Shown one piece after another: positions 12,154 through 23,157 of a DNA stretch of 42,201 nucleotides. The stretch covers positions 94,561,303-94,603,503 of the forward strand of contig JBOZIK010000001.1 in NCBI GenBank assembly GCA_051453625.1, given 5' to 3'. The position numbers and the translations under genes are program-made. The notes beneath the pieces were generated by a model. It was given only the letters and a program-made list of their open reading frames with translations. It did not search any database and had not been told where the DNA came from. Numbering within the stretch: position 1 is the first letter of the stretch; every line of letters begins with the position of its first letter. This stretch comes from Welwitschia mirabilis (Eukaryota > Gnetophyta > Gnetopsida > Welwitschiales).

Positions 12154-13014
12154 TCTAAAAATTATTACATATTAAATTACAAACTATCAAAATAAAGATA
12201 TAGTTCCTAGTAATGAAATTTAGCCCTATTTTATAGATGTCAATCTCTAACTCTCATCCAAAAAAAATAACTTCAATAACCAGAAAAATTATATTTGATG
12301 CTAACTCAATTATTTAATAAGCCTGATTCTGATAAATGATTAACTAATTTTAGCGTTCTATTTGGATTTGTATATCAAAAAGTTAATAAACATGTTGTGC
12401 CTTCAAAAACATCAAATTGACAACTTGACAAGCATGTTTCACTCATGTTGCTGAAATGGTTTTTCATATGTAAGTACCAATATTTTAGAACCTCTAAAAT
12501 CCTAATTGTTACTTTATGCAATTACTTTGAGAAATTTAAATAGTTAGCCATAAGGTTTGAAGCATCAAATTAATGAAAGTTGCCCTATGAAGCTTTCATG
12601 CCAAGCTATCAAGGTACCTCAATATGTAGAAAAATGCAGTGGTAAAGAATAGCTTACAAATGCTATCATACTTGTCTTTCATCCAATTCACATAGCAACC
12701 ATCCAAAAATCATAAGAGTTTTAAAAATTAGAATGAATCATTCATCTCACTTAGATGAGATAAAATGATTCTTTACATGGTTAACTAACCTACAGATTAT
12801 GTATCTTGCAAATCTACATCTAATAACTCTTCTCAATGCTTTACCAGAAGGAAGATTGATGTCAATGATACTAACTATTATGTTAATTAAAGTTCCTAAC
12901 CAATTTAATACTAATTACACTATTCCACTACATTTTAAATATCATAAATGGTCCACTTCTATTAGAAAGTCTTTAAGCAACTCTTACCATTGATAATTAA
13001 AGATGTTCAAAGCA
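12154..13014. other. Unassigned DNA inside the putative TIR element
   Basis: No secure coding segment. A plus-strand open stretch at 12799-12993 directly precedes the copia fragment and could be decayed gag (a LITLLNALPE segment resembles the gag L-L-x-S-L-P-E block), but that is weak. The minus strand around 12440-12680 looks intron-like. Confidence 0.3.
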
Positions 13015-13850
13015 AAGAGATTCTAGTGGGAGAAACAAAAGTAGAGGTAAATCTAGTAGCCACAATATTTATTGGGATTTATACAAAAATAAGGAAGACA
13101 TGAGAAGGCTTGTTAGCAGTTAATGTATATTATAAAATAGAATACTAAACGAAAATATAGTTGGAAGACTTTAATAGATTATGTGAATGAATTCTATTAT
13201 GCTACAAGAAGGAAGTGGCCAAGAATCTTAACTTTGAATGAATTGTGTCATGTGCTTGAAGTATCTAAAAAGCTAATTTCTTCTAAACAACTGGATGACC
13301 TTGGTTATATAATTACTTATAAAAGTAAATAGAGTAAAAGAAGCATAAATGCAACCATATTAATGTGTGGGACAAAGGAGAAAAAAGCATAAGAACTGGA
13401 AGCCTAAATGATGTTTGTTTTTTCTGATAATTTTCCCTTATATCAATGAGTAAAATATTTCAGTAAGATAGATATGAAAGTTCTTACTACTAAAAATCTT
13501 CTACCTGGTTCCTTTTCCAATTTCTTAGATTTATATGGGATTATCTTATTGTTAAAAACAAGAAATATGGTTTTACAATGTCTGGTTTAGATTAGAAAGG
13601 AAGAAAAATAGATGTCTATTCTTGTGTAGTTGGCACCATATCTGAAACATCTTTGAGTGGCACTATGTTTATTAATAATTCTAGTAGGAAAACTTGGCTC
13701 CATTTTATGCCTCTAAGGTACTGTATTAGTAAGGTTTATGGATTAGATGCTTAATTACTCATAATGGAGGTAAGTATGCCTCCCATGATTTTGATGTTTC
13801 CTGTAGTAAGCATGTATGTACATATGTAGACTTACAAAGATAGGATTAGA
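13015..13850 (+). pseudogene. Ty1/copia fragment: gag end to integrase core
   Basis: A basic Ser/Arg/Lys linker (SSGRNKSRGKSSS) typical of copia gag before the zinc knuckle lies near 13030-13070. The pre-integrase segment follows near 13265-13330 (KKLISSKQLDDLGYIITYKS, equivalent to the N-L-I-S-V-G-Q-L-D-x-x-G-Y block). The integrase core begins with the catalytic Asp at 13611-13613 in a degraded D-V-W-G-P box. It continues with SLSGTMFINNSSRKTW, equivalent to the F-I-D-D-x-S-R-K-T-W block. The second catalytic Asp (T-D-N-G-G-E) reads T-H-N-G-G-K at 13757-13774. RT and RNase H are not found downstream. The fragment is dead and probably inserted into, or carried by, the surrounding palindrome-ended unit. 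Confidence 0.65.
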
Positions 13851-15291
13851 AAGTTTAGAAGACCCTAAATTTATTTTTGGTACATGTCCTTAAACATAGT
13901 TTACAATGGAACACTCTAACAACCCAAAGAATCTTAATTAAAAAACTCACTTATATAACATTAAATGGATTACAACTAAAAAATAAATAATGAGGCATAA
14001 AAATATAGTTTTTGCTTTACTAACACATGAATTAGGAAAGCAAAATCCTAATATGACCAAGTGTAGTATCCTTAGTAAATGGTTAAAAATATTGAGAAAT
14101 ATTCTAGGGGATAAAATGAGAATCTTATTGGCAAAGTTGAGTAGGTAATGCATGAAGGAAATACTTTTCATTAACATTACAAGTAAAGTTTGTAGAAGCT
14201 AATGTCTATTGACTTGATTGTAGAGGATTTAAGGAAAAAACCTATAAGGTTTTTCGTTGCATGATAAAATGTTGGATGTCACAAAAGGATGATCATTCTC
14301 ATATAGATCAGATAGCTTGTCTATGTTCAAGATAAGAGTTGAAGGATATGTAATTTGTGGGAAACATAATAAGCTTGGGAAACTGAAGAAGGATTTCTTC
14401 AATTTAAAAAAAAAAGGACAAGGATTAATAACAATTACAAACACTAGTAGGTAATGTTAAATGACTGGATCATCCTCCAGATAGAACTTGGAATACATGC
14501 ATAGATTAGATGAAATGGGATAGATTTAAGCAAGAACTTAAAAAATCTTTCTGAATTTTATTATCCTTTGCAATCTTCCAGATCTCTATAAATAAAATTT
14601 CTATAAATGAGTCCTCTTCTTTTTGACAAAGTCTATTAAATAACATTCTTTTTCTTTTCTCAATGCTAATATGCAAAGGTACACTCTTATAGTTTTACTA
14701 ATTATCTTCTCTTTTCTAGCATAAATTAATAGGGGCAGTAATAATTTTGCAAGCCTAATTTATGGATAAATGTAGACCTACATTTTCTCTTTTGCAAGGG
14801 CTTACATCTCTTACATTCTTACTTAATTTTAATCACAGGTTATTTGCTTATTTATGATTAATCATTTAATGCAAAAATAAGTGGGTCAAGAACACTAGAT
14901 CTAAATCAAATAAAGTTAGTATCAGATGATAAAAGACAAGATAAGTACTAAATTCATTTGGGAAAAAAGAGGTAAATATTACTTGAACTTTGGATGGGCA
15001 AAATGCATTTTTCTCCTTATATAGCCTCAACCATACTAGAATTCATAGTACTAATAGTACCTTTGATAACTATGTAATTAGTCAAGTTCTATAAGCAACA
15101 TAAGTTATTGCATTTAAAATTATTTCTTGATAAGGATTAAAAATGCTTCATTGAGTTAGCTTTAAATGTGCTACTGAAAACTAAGTGTAAAATGGATGAT
15201 TAAGTGGGAGTACCTATTCTTTGTTACTAGTATTTGATTTCATGATTAAAGTATTAAAGTCTTATATGGAACTTGAGAATCTCTTCAAATC
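13851..15291. other. Unassigned DNA, possible solo LTR
   Basis: No coding similarity recognised. CTATAAATAA near 14584 and the string TTAGTATCAGATG at 14915-14927 together could mark the promoter and primer binding site of another copia LTR, since 9 of 12 bases match the usual TGGTATCAGAGC. No gag follows and no second LTR is seen, so it remains unproven. Confidence 0.25.
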
Positions 15292-16050
15292 TTATGATGA
15301 TTGATACAATTGGGTACTAGTATATAAATTTGAGAATATAGTCAAAAATTCCTTTGAAATGTCTATAAATAAATGACAAGCACTATTTCTAGGTAGTTCT
15401 TGAATAGCAGCTACACATTTATCCTTCAAAATATTAACATCCTCCCCATATGCTAATTTAAGAGATTCATCAATCGTCTTAATGCTACATTCATAAAAAT
15501 ACATTCAATTTATTCCTTACCATTAGTTTTGCTTTTAGTTTGCTTCTGTTGAGGTTCCTCTAGAGGAGCACTAGGAGCTTCTTTAAATCCCATAAATGAA
15601 AAGATCTTCAATAAAAGGTAGTTAATCTAAGACTCTAAATTTGATACTTCAACTTTCTCTAATACATCTTCCAATATTATGATCATAGGACATCTTACTT
15701 CTATAATCTTCTACAATAGAATCTCCATGACCTGTGTTTATTCTTTCATTTTGGCTTCGCTTGATTTGTTTGGAAGCATCTTCATTTTAGGCTTAAACCT
15801 CTATAAACATTGATGGTATTTAACTTANNNTTAACCTTCTTCTCCTCTATTTATTTTTTAATGGATGTCTTTTCTTTTTTGAAGGCCTTAATAGGATGTG
15901 TATCCACCAAATAAGCTTTTGTAATGCTTAGTATAGGATCCTTTGAAATAGGCTCAACGTTCTTCCTCTAGTCTAAAGTAGACATGCATATGAGATAAGA
16001 TTGGAGAGAATTCTTATTGAGGATCTTAGCCATAATCATAGAAATCATCA
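15292..16050 (-). pseudogene. Unidentified decayed protein-coding remnant
   Basis: Reading the minus strand from 16050 downward gives peptide-like stretches. These include KDPILSITKAYLVDTHPIKA near 15900-15960, KEAPSAPLEEPQQKQTKSK near 15530-15590, and a 70-residue open segment at 15292-15504 containing IDESLKLAYGEDVNILKDK and AAIQELPRNSACH. A frameshift and a stop separate the last two, and three n at 15828-15830 interrupt the first. The proline- and glutamine-rich linker followed by a helical domain looks like genuine protein. I do not recognise the family; a host gene fragment or a retrotransposon accessory ORF are both possible. Confidence 0.35.
15828..15830. other. Three undetermined bases (nnn)
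   Basis: Short run of n inside the minus-strand coding remnant. Confidence 0.99.
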
Positions 16051-16964
16051 TCTAAGCTCCTCTTCTCTTTACTTCTTAGATTTCTTGAATCAAAATAGAG
16101 CTTTCTTTCTCTTTTCTCATTGATTTCCCAAGTATTTATAGTAAACATATCATGATTTTAGTAAAAACATGGTATGTGAAATGATGGAAGAAAGGATAAG
16201 ATTATGGAAATTGCAGTGCATGGTTTTGAAATTCCAACAATTTCTTAGGAAGCACATAGCATCATCTATTACATTCATGTCATCAAAGCACTAACTGAAT
16301 GTCCACAGAGCTAGTATTACATTGGATAGCAGTTGCATGTTATTATTGATAAGATGCATGGCTATTTGTAAAAATATCCATAATAATTCATGAGTTATTT
16401 TAGGTTAAGATAAAATATAGATTAAAACTTGCTTGATTTATAAGCAAAAGAGAAATGACTAAAGAAATAATGCAATACTTGTGATAGAAAAAATAAAAAT
16501 CACATTCTCACTCAATCTTTATTTGTATTTGTTAGGGTAAAGTGATGCTACTTCAATGACCATTGGATGAAAACATAGAAAAAGGTCCGAAAGGTCATTA
16601 TATGAAATAGAATAAAATGCAAGAATATGTTGTACAAAAATTTGGAAAGAAACTGAAATGAAAATAAGAAAAAAAATAAAAAATATAGAAAAATAGAGAT
16701 GAAGAGATAAGACAAATGGATGAAAGTTTAAATGGATAATTTATTTTCAAAGTTGAGGATGTCTTATTTAAGTCCTCTCTATTAATATAGGATTCATTTA
16801 AGTTTTTGAAGTGCCTCTAGATTGAGACTCCAAGTGGAATTCCTACTCTATTAGGGCTTTATTAACATTTGCATTTAGAGATTATTCAAAAGATTTCCTC
16901 TTTGATATACTTGAAATTGATTACTCTCTATTAGCTATGAACAAAAAGGAAAAACAAAACTAAA
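16051..16964. other. Unassigned DNA inside the putative TIR element
   Basis: AT-rich, purine-rich in places (16660-16710). I see no gene, RNA or repeat. Confidence 0.35.
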
Positions 16965-17132
16965 ATGTATGTTGATGTTAATATTACTTCTATGAAAGAA
17001 GAAGTTGCAAAGATGCTACCCTTGAAAGTAAACTTGAAAGTTAAATATTTAGAAATGAAATATCTAGTGAGAGAGAGAGATAATCCATTTAGGATGCTAG
17101 CAGTATCAAAGTTCTTCATTTCAATCTCCTAA
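16965..17132 (+). pseudogene. Short open segment, unidentified, 55 residues
   Basis: Open from ATG 16965 to TAA 17130-17132. Charged residues alternate with hydrophobic ones (MKEEVAKMLPLKVNLKVKY), which looks like an amphipathic protein segment. A longer minus-strand reading frame overlaps it but is far more hydrophobic and less protein-like. No family is recognised and no neighbour supports a function, so it may be chance. Confidence 0.2.
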
Positions 17133-17329
17133 AATATGAAATCTAAATCTAGCACTTCGATCATTTGAAAAAAGAAATAATAAAAGAAGAAAAAGAAGAA
17201 ACTTTTATGTTCTCCCTTCTGACATCTTAGATTTCAGCATACTAAGTTTATGGCCTAGAGAACATGCTCCTTTCATACTTATGTATAAAAGAAAATCAGA
17301 AAAGGAAATTGAAGGAAATGAAATGCAAC

Positions 17330-17386
17330 ACACACGCATTAGGGCAACACACAGGCATTAGGGCAATACACAGGCATTAGGGCAAT
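17330..17386. repeat. 20-bp tandem repeat, three copies
   Basis: Three near-identical copies of ACACACAGGCATTAGGGCAA lie head to tail; the first copy lacks one AG-type base. High identity compared with neighbouring repeats suggests recent expansion. Confidence 0.9.
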
Positions 17387-17479
17387 CAAGCAAAAATGAA
17401 ACATGCAAAGTAAAATAAAAGATGAAACCTACAAAAATGAAAGAAATGATTTTTTTAAAAATAAAGTGAGCTTGTTTTC

Positions 17480-17703
17480 TAACTATTTTTAAGGCATTTA
17501 TTTCTTTAAATGCCTTGGAAAGATAACTTATTTAAGGCATATATTACACTAATTCCTTAAAAGGATTTTAGAATGACTTTTAAGGTGTTTGTTTTAGAAA
17601 AGTTTTCATTGACTCTATTTAAGGTGTTTATTAAAATAAATGCCTTAAAAGCTCTATAATTAAGTTATTTGTTAAAATAAGTTCCTTAAAAGCCTATATT
17701 TCT
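17480..17703 (-). repeat. Right palindrome-rich arm of the putative TIR element
   Basis: Mirror of the left arm. AAGGCATTTA and TAAATGCCTT form an imperfect hairpin at 17491-17516, and further AAGGTGTTT and AAATGCCTTAAAAG words follow. The arm ends in the exact inverted 20-mer at 17684-17703. Confidence 0.7.
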
Positions 17704-18099
17704 AGTATATCCTTCCTTTGATCCTTAAAAAAAAAACCATTTTATACCTTGTTCATGCTCTTATTTTTATCTCAAAGGAGAGTATCATTTAGGCTTTGGG
17801 TTGGGTGAGGGAAATAACATTTATTTTAAGGAACTTATTTAAATTATGATTTTAAGAATTTCTTGATTAAATAATTAGATTAATTTATTTTTGTAAGAGA
17901 AATAGATACCCATAGCCATAACTCCCTATGATGTTGCTTGTGGAAAACTAATTACTTATCACACCTTTCTCCATAACTACTCTAGCAAGATCCCCCATTA
18001 TACCATGTACCTAACTCCCTTTATTATTAGGATCAGTTCTTTTGATTGGTCCTTTCCTAATCATCTTAAAAGAGATGAAGAGAGGAAGAATTATTTTTG
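17704..18099. other. Unassigned DNA
   Basis: No feature recognised. The minus strand may continue the coding-like remnant of 18100-18345 (a segment KMIRKGPIKRTDPNNKGS near 18010-18065), with stops. Confidence 0.25.
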
Positions 18100-18345
18100 C
18101 AGTTATACTCTTTTAAGCATATACTTTGTAATAATTAGGCATAAAAGTTTGTAATCATTTTCTTCTTCAAGAAATTTATCCTCTTTACTTCCCCCAAAAA
18201 ATATGACCTATTTATCCTTATTCCATTTACACTCTTCTAGTGTAGTGAAAGGAAAAGGTTTGGATTCATATGATCTTGGGAATTCTTCTAAGAGTACTTT
18301 CTCTATTTTGTCCAAGATAGGAATTTTATCCATTTATTCTTTTAA
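18100..18345 (-). pseudogene. Unidentified minus-strand coding remnant
   Basis: The minus strand reads as a soluble acidic-basic protein segment starting near 18335. It includes MDKIPILDKIEKVLLEEFP and PFPFTTLEECKWNKDK, then a TAG, then FGGSKEDKFLEEENDYKLLC. This is far more protein-like than the plus-strand ORF at 18203-18391, which is its shadow. The single stop fits Gln-to-stop decay (CAG to TAG). I do not recognise the family. Confidence 0.35.
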
Positions 18346-18453
18346 TGAAAATATAACATTAATTAGGGATTTTTTAATGATATGCAAATGAATATAGCAA
18401 CTCCCAATTCATGAGAGTCTTTGCATCATCATAAGAATAACGAAGCAATGTAG

Positions 18454-18519
18454 ATAATCTCTTATGAGGTAACTAAGAAGGATTCAATAATCTCTTATGA
18501 GGTAACTAAGAAGGATTCA
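18454..18519. repeat. Perfect 33-bp tandem duplication
   Basis: 18454-18486 and 18487-18519 are identical, beginning ATAATCTCTTATGAGG. Perfect identity amid heavily decayed sequence implies a recent duplication, or an assembly artefact. Confidence 0.95.
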
Positions 18520-18612
18520 CCCATAAAATTTTGTTATCATACTTAGACTTATGGGGTGCATTTCTATTCTTTTTAATTTTTTTAATAAATGTTATTTTAT
18601 TCCTTTCTCAGT

Positions 18613-18867
18613 TTATTTTAATAAGAAGCAAGTTCTTTTGATTTTTTTATATAGTTTAGAGACTCTACCTATTGTGAAGGAGAAGAAGGTGTAATTTATC
18701 CTATTGTGTTCTCCAAAAGATCTAAAATGATTGAGGAAGAAAGCTATTATAGGGAGTAATTTCAAATTCTCCTTTCCATCAAGCTTCTCAAGATTATTTC
18801 TAGACTTAGATCTAGATCTTGATGGTAATATCTTGGAGTTCAATGATTTGCCATCCCAAGGAAACAT
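18613..18867 (-). pseudogene. Unidentified minus-strand open segment, 84 residues
   Basis: Open on the minus strand from ATG 18867 to the stop at 18613. The first half is hydrophilic with a short Ser/Arg run (MFPWDGKSLNSKILP, then SRSRSKSRNN); the second half is hydrophobic and aromatic. No family is recognised. It lies upstream, in minus-strand sense, of the remnant at 18100-18345, and the two may belong to one dead gene. Confidence 0.25.
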
Positions 18868-21449
18868 GTCCTATTCCATTTTTTATTTTCTTTCTTCTAT
18901 GTCATAAGGCCTATTGTTTATATAACAGCCTCCACAACATTTTTCTTACCCTCTTCTTATACCTAAAAGCATAGTCAATGAGGTGGATCAGATTATATAC
19001 TACATAGATTAGACACTTTTAATGCTAGAGTCATTTACACCATAGTACAAGAAATTGCTAAATTAAAATGGGGAGTTTTAAATTATTTGAGATATGCTTA
19101 ATACTCAAAGTACTCATCCTTTATAGCTAGATAATGTTTAGTTACTTCATTATTCTTATGCTGCCAACTTTCTGTGTGACTACAAATGAAGCTATAAGAG
19201 TCATTTTACTATTCATTGTACTTCTCAACAAGCAACTGTAAATGAAATCATGTGCATGCTTTAGGTAATTTCATTTTTTTCTATATTTATCTAAATCCAA
19301 TATCTTTATATTTAAAATAATCTACTTTATTTTTGTATAATGAAGTAGAAGATCTACACCTTTTTAAAAAGAAACTAAGGGTGGATGCTTCTCGATTAGC
19401 TACTTTGAAATTTTAACATTACTAGCTTTCAATGTCATTAATAAAGAGTAAGTAAATTATTTAGCCTTATGCTAATTATTTGGCTATTATGATGGATGAT
19501 ATTATAGCCATATATCATGATGGCAAGCTATCTTAGAATAATTTTTGAGTTACCTTAGTAGCTTATAGTAAACTCCACATGAAGTTATATCAGAAGTCTT
19601 TTTTCATTTCTTTTAAGTCTACCAATGCTTTATCATCTTTGAATTCTATAAGTCAGGTCATTTTTCTTGCTCCTCTAATCCCTACTATTGATAATAGTCT
19701 CACTAACATAGAATAAGATACTCATCCCATGAAAGGCCAAGAGCTTAATTTATGTTTATCCGGTGATTTACCTCCTTATAAGAAGTCTTAGTTTCTATTT
19801 TTCTTTTGCTAATTTTTAGGTGTCTATTTTTGAGCTTATTATAGCTCCTTATCTTATTATTTTGTTTTGTACTAGATTTCACTAATAATAGAAAAATGTA
19901 AACTTCTATCTTCATATTTCCTTTGTTTTTACTGAATTAGAAAGATAGTAATTTACTAGCTTTCTTATCTCTAAAACCAATTTTAATGTTCCAAATTACT
20001 AAATTAAAGTTGAATCTTGAATTTTTAATAAGAAACACTAGAAATAATGAATAATGAATTTACTCACACATTACATTGGTAAAAATGATGTGTCTCTTTA
20101 TTAATATAGTAATAATCTAAAATAATGATAATTTGGTTACTATGTATTACTCTTGTCTTGAACTAGTGATCAAAGGCAAAGATGTAAACTATGGACTTAG
20201 CTCACCTTTTAGAATCCTTAGAGATCATTCAAGATTATTGTCAGTTACATCCACCTAGTCTATTCATTACCACTGAATATCATTAACTTAAGAACCAAGA
20301 TGAAGAAAAATAATGTTATAAATTATGGGTCATACCCTTTAGTTATACAATAGTTTTTACATAAGTATGCCTAACAAATAATCACTTAAGCATAAAGTGA
20401 TTTTGAAACATTAAAATTGTAGTAGAGGTAATCTTGATTGCTATACTATTTTAAGAACTATAATAGTATTTTAAATATCAAAAAGTTTTTGGTATTTATA
20501 TAAGAATTAAATTAAGGGATTTGAAAAAGTATTTAAGATATTAAATGTATTCTTCTCTTAAAAATCATAAATGATTGTTAATAAGATAAACTACTAAGCA
20601 CACTAAAGATAAGTTAAACATAAATAGGTATACAAATAAGTAATAAATTATTCATTGTAGATTTTAAATGTCATAAAATGAATAAGCTTAAAAATACTGT
20701 GCCTTATAATGAAATGCAAAAAACACTAGGATAGTATACAAGATGTTATAAACACTAATACATCAATCATCTAAATCATAAAAATACATCAAAGGAATTG
20801 ATATAAATGATAAGTATGAAATAATGTTTAAAATATGATATTTCATAACTATTAATCATAAGTATATCAATGATGCAATAAAACATAACTTCAGTTTTAG
20901 ATTAAAGTTCATTTACTACTAATGCAAATAATATAATAAATATTAGTTTAATATAAAAATAAAACTTAGGCCTGATAAGGTAAATGCCTCATGTCATAGT
21001 CATTTCATCATATTTAGGGAGAGAAAAATGATTCTTAGAATCTTATGGTGAAATAGACCCTTATATTAATCATAGAATATACAGATTTAGAATAATAAAA
21101 TTAAAATACAATATGTCATAAGAAAATCATAGGATAATAAATAATGATTAACTCTTAAGATAGCATTTTCTTTCAAATCCTTAAGAAGTTTAGAAATTAT
21201 ATTGATATGTATTTGTATGTTCATATTAGTAATAAATGGTCATTACTAGATTTTATTAAAAAGTAGGATTTAGATATATAACTCTTTATGTTCTCAAGAC
21301 ATGTTATGGTACTTTAGCTATTAACCTAATTTTAGCTCCATTAGATAAGATTAACTTAGAAACATATGTAATAAGTTTCTTTAAGGATCTATTTTCTCCT
21401 AAGAATACTAGTGGCATCTAGATCACCATGACCTAGATGGTGGCATGAA
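18868..21449. other. Unassigned AT-rich DNA
   Basis: No secure gene. On the minus strand, about 19380-19640, a segment vaguely resembles copia gag but is too broken to call. The remainder (19650-21449) is AT-rich with no frame, RNA or repeat that I can support. Confidence 0.3.
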
Positions 21450-22585
21450 TCTTATTTAATTTTTCACATTATTTAGAAGTTGGAAGTTTAAAATGGCTTA
21501 TAACTAAGATTTTAGGCAGTAGTCCTTCTTAATAATATTTAGAAATTATAAGGGTAACACTTATTTAATAATAATTCAGTGATAACCATAGTATTTATAG
21601 CCTTAAATTATATTATGTATAAAGTTTGAGGGATTAAATGTGTAAAAACTTTAAGTGTAAAAACATCCTCTTGCTGTAGCTCTAGATTGTGTATTAATGA
21701 GAAGCCAAATCATAATCAAATAAATGACATTTATGTTTGTTATAAGACCATGAGAAATTATGAAGATATAATGATGAGTAATCTAATTCAAAAAATGAGT
21801 CTACAAAGATAGAATTTAAAATTATATTCAAGGAGGGAATTAATAGATACCAAGTAAAAGACCACTAGTTGACAAAATTATGAGAGAAATTTTAAATTAA
21901 TGTAATTAAGTTTAACTACTTAAGAAGAGGTGTCAATCACCTAAGTAGTCAACTAGTCCTAGATAGGGAATCAACCACTAATTACTTAAAAATCAAAAAT
22001 AATAATTGTAAGTAACATTAAAGACCAAAATAATCATTTTTCTAATTATTAAAAACATGCATAATGGTTTTAATTTATTAGATAAATTAAAGAACTTGTA
22101 ATGATTATTTATAATAATGAAAATAATATTTTATGTATCAATAAATACTCTACATATCACTTAACTTTTTCAAATTTTTGTCATACACTATAAAAAGAAT
22201 AATTTACTCCATTCTCTTCTTTATTAATCCTTGTCTTTTATTTCTTTAATCAAAAAACATTTTATGAACATCATTATGGTAGGCTTTAAAGGTAAGAATT
22301 ACTATAAATTATAGTATATGTTGATAAAAGCTATCAAAAAGTCTCACTTAATTATATACTTATGAAGTGATTAATAAAGAGAAAACATGATTTTTTATTT
22401 TATCTTTTTATTACATACTATATTTACATTTATTATTACTTTGTTATGTTTAGTTTCTTATTTATTGTATTTTAATTTTAATCAAATTAAAATTGTGCTT
22501 AATTGATATTTTAACAAGTAAAATTTTTTTATCTTTTATATTCACCCTTCGTCCTAGGAAATCTAATACTAATAATTAATATCAT
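21450..22585 (+). repeat. 5' LTR of the old SIRE-type element (left boundary approximate)
   Basis: The right end is placed at ...TATCA 22585. The preceding sequence (ATTCACCC...CTAGG...ATC at about 22541-22563) matches the end of the LTR at 38456-39608. The TATA-to-end distance, about 396 bp, agrees with 409 bp in that LTR. The left end is only extrapolated from that LTR's length; no TG boundary could be fixed. GTCAAC-like words at 21925-21975 recall the motif array of the younger LTR. Confidence 0.5.
22189..22196 (+). promoter_or_regulatory. TATA box of the old SIRE-type LTR
   Basis: TATAAAAA following ACAC, at a position equivalent to the TATA box of the younger SIRE-type LTR. Confidence 0.45.
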
Positions 22586-22590
22586 AATAT

Positions 22591-22602
22591 AGTATTGGAT
22601 TT
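22591..22602 (+). other. Decayed primer binding site (initiator tRNA-Met type)
   Basis: TAGTATTGGATT aligns with TGGTATCAGAGC at 7 of 12 positions. It lies about 50 nt before the gag ATG, the same spacing as in the younger copy (39611 versus 39674). Confidence 0.4.
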
Positions 22603-22839
22603 TTTATTTGTTTCTTAATGCATTTCAAATGTTATTTTTATAGGATTTAATGACAGGATAACCTATCAATCATCTTCCTTACCTTTATAAATAAAATTAT
22701 GAATCTTGAAAGGCTAGAGTACATGTATTTGTTAAGGCTCTGAGTTTTAACTAGCAGATAATAGCGAAGACTAAATTTAAACCATCTAAAAAAGTATAAC
22801 TATTGATGAAGTTAATATTTTAGCTATAGAGAAAAGGAA

Positions 22840-22923
22840 GAGATAGTTAAATAAAGAGAAATATGCTATCATTCTTAATAAGAGATGGTTAAATAAAGCA
22901 AAGTATGTTATCATGCTTAACAA
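22840..22923. repeat. 42-bp tandem duplication inside the old gag
   Basis: Two degenerate copies of GAGATRGTTAAATAAAGMRAARTATG... start at 22840 and 22882. The period is 14 codons, so the duplication keeps the gag frame. Confidence 0.8.
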
Positions 22924-23152
22924 TAAAGTTATAAATTCAATATGTATGAATTAAACTCATAGGATTAAAAAAACAAAAATAAACTTTAATATAGCTAAAG
23001 AAATTATGATTACTTGTATATCATTTATGAGCAAACTACTCAAATTAAGAAAATAAAGAAATAATATCTCATGATCTAATTTGAACAACCTAGAATGCAA
23101 GATGATAAGATATTCTTAGATTTTGACAATAAATTGATTGGCATTATGAATT

Positions 23153-23157
23153 ATTAT
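23153..23157. repeat. Left target-site duplication ATTAT
   Basis: ATTAT directly precedes the 5' LTR; the same 5 bp follow the 3' LTR at 35708-35712. Five base pairs is the usual size for plant Ty3/gypsy insertions. Confidence 0.75.

Larger units (their letters stand above)
9329..17703. mobile_element. Putative 8.4-kb terminal-inverted-repeat element
   Basis: Positions 9329-9348 and 17684-17703 are exact inverted copies (20 of 20 bases; left end AGAAATATAGGCTTTTAAGG). Inside each end lies about 200-270 bp packed with GGCATTT/AAATGCC palindromes, and I see this composition nowhere else in the window. The bases outside, TAGAATAA on the left and TAGTATAT on the right (taking GAAATATA as the terminus), agree at 6 of 8 positions and could be a decayed target duplication. 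No transposase was recognised, so the superfamily is unknown and the element would be non-autonomous or too decayed. The ends could instead be two independent copies of a palindromic repeat in opposite orientation. Confidence 0.4.
22651..23157 (+). pseudogene. gag: SIRE-type gag, N-terminal half (interrupted)
   Basis: ATG at 22651. The start resembles the M-x-x-P-x-x-R-P-P-x-F-D-G-T-N-Y-x-x-W-K block of SIRE-type gag. At the two conserved tryptophans the codons are TGA and TAG (NYES-stop-K and SFN-stop-QII), each one or two G-to-A steps from TGG. Downstream KFKPSKK, NIAKEI and FEQPRMQDDKIF fit the gag core, the last matching the F-E-x-x-R-M-x-D-D-E block also present in the copy at 40065-40095. 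The frame runs to 23157, where an Athila-type LTR begins; gag resumes at 35713. A 42-bp internal duplication extends the middle. Confidence 0.75.

Noticed and set aside
13947-14444. Minus-strand open frames at 13947-14177 and 14229-14444
   Set aside because: Very hydrophobic, low-complexity translations of A-rich plus-strand DNA, with no similarity or supporting context.
14340-14930. Solo copia LTR ending before TTAGTATCAGATG
   Set aside because: TATA-like and primer-binding-like strings are at plausible distances, but no gag follows, no paired LTR exists and boundaries cannot be set. Kept only as a remark.
19380-19640. Minus-strand copia gag fragment
   Set aside because: Scattered resemblance to the gag block before the zinc knuckle, but with too many stops and no second motif to confirm it.
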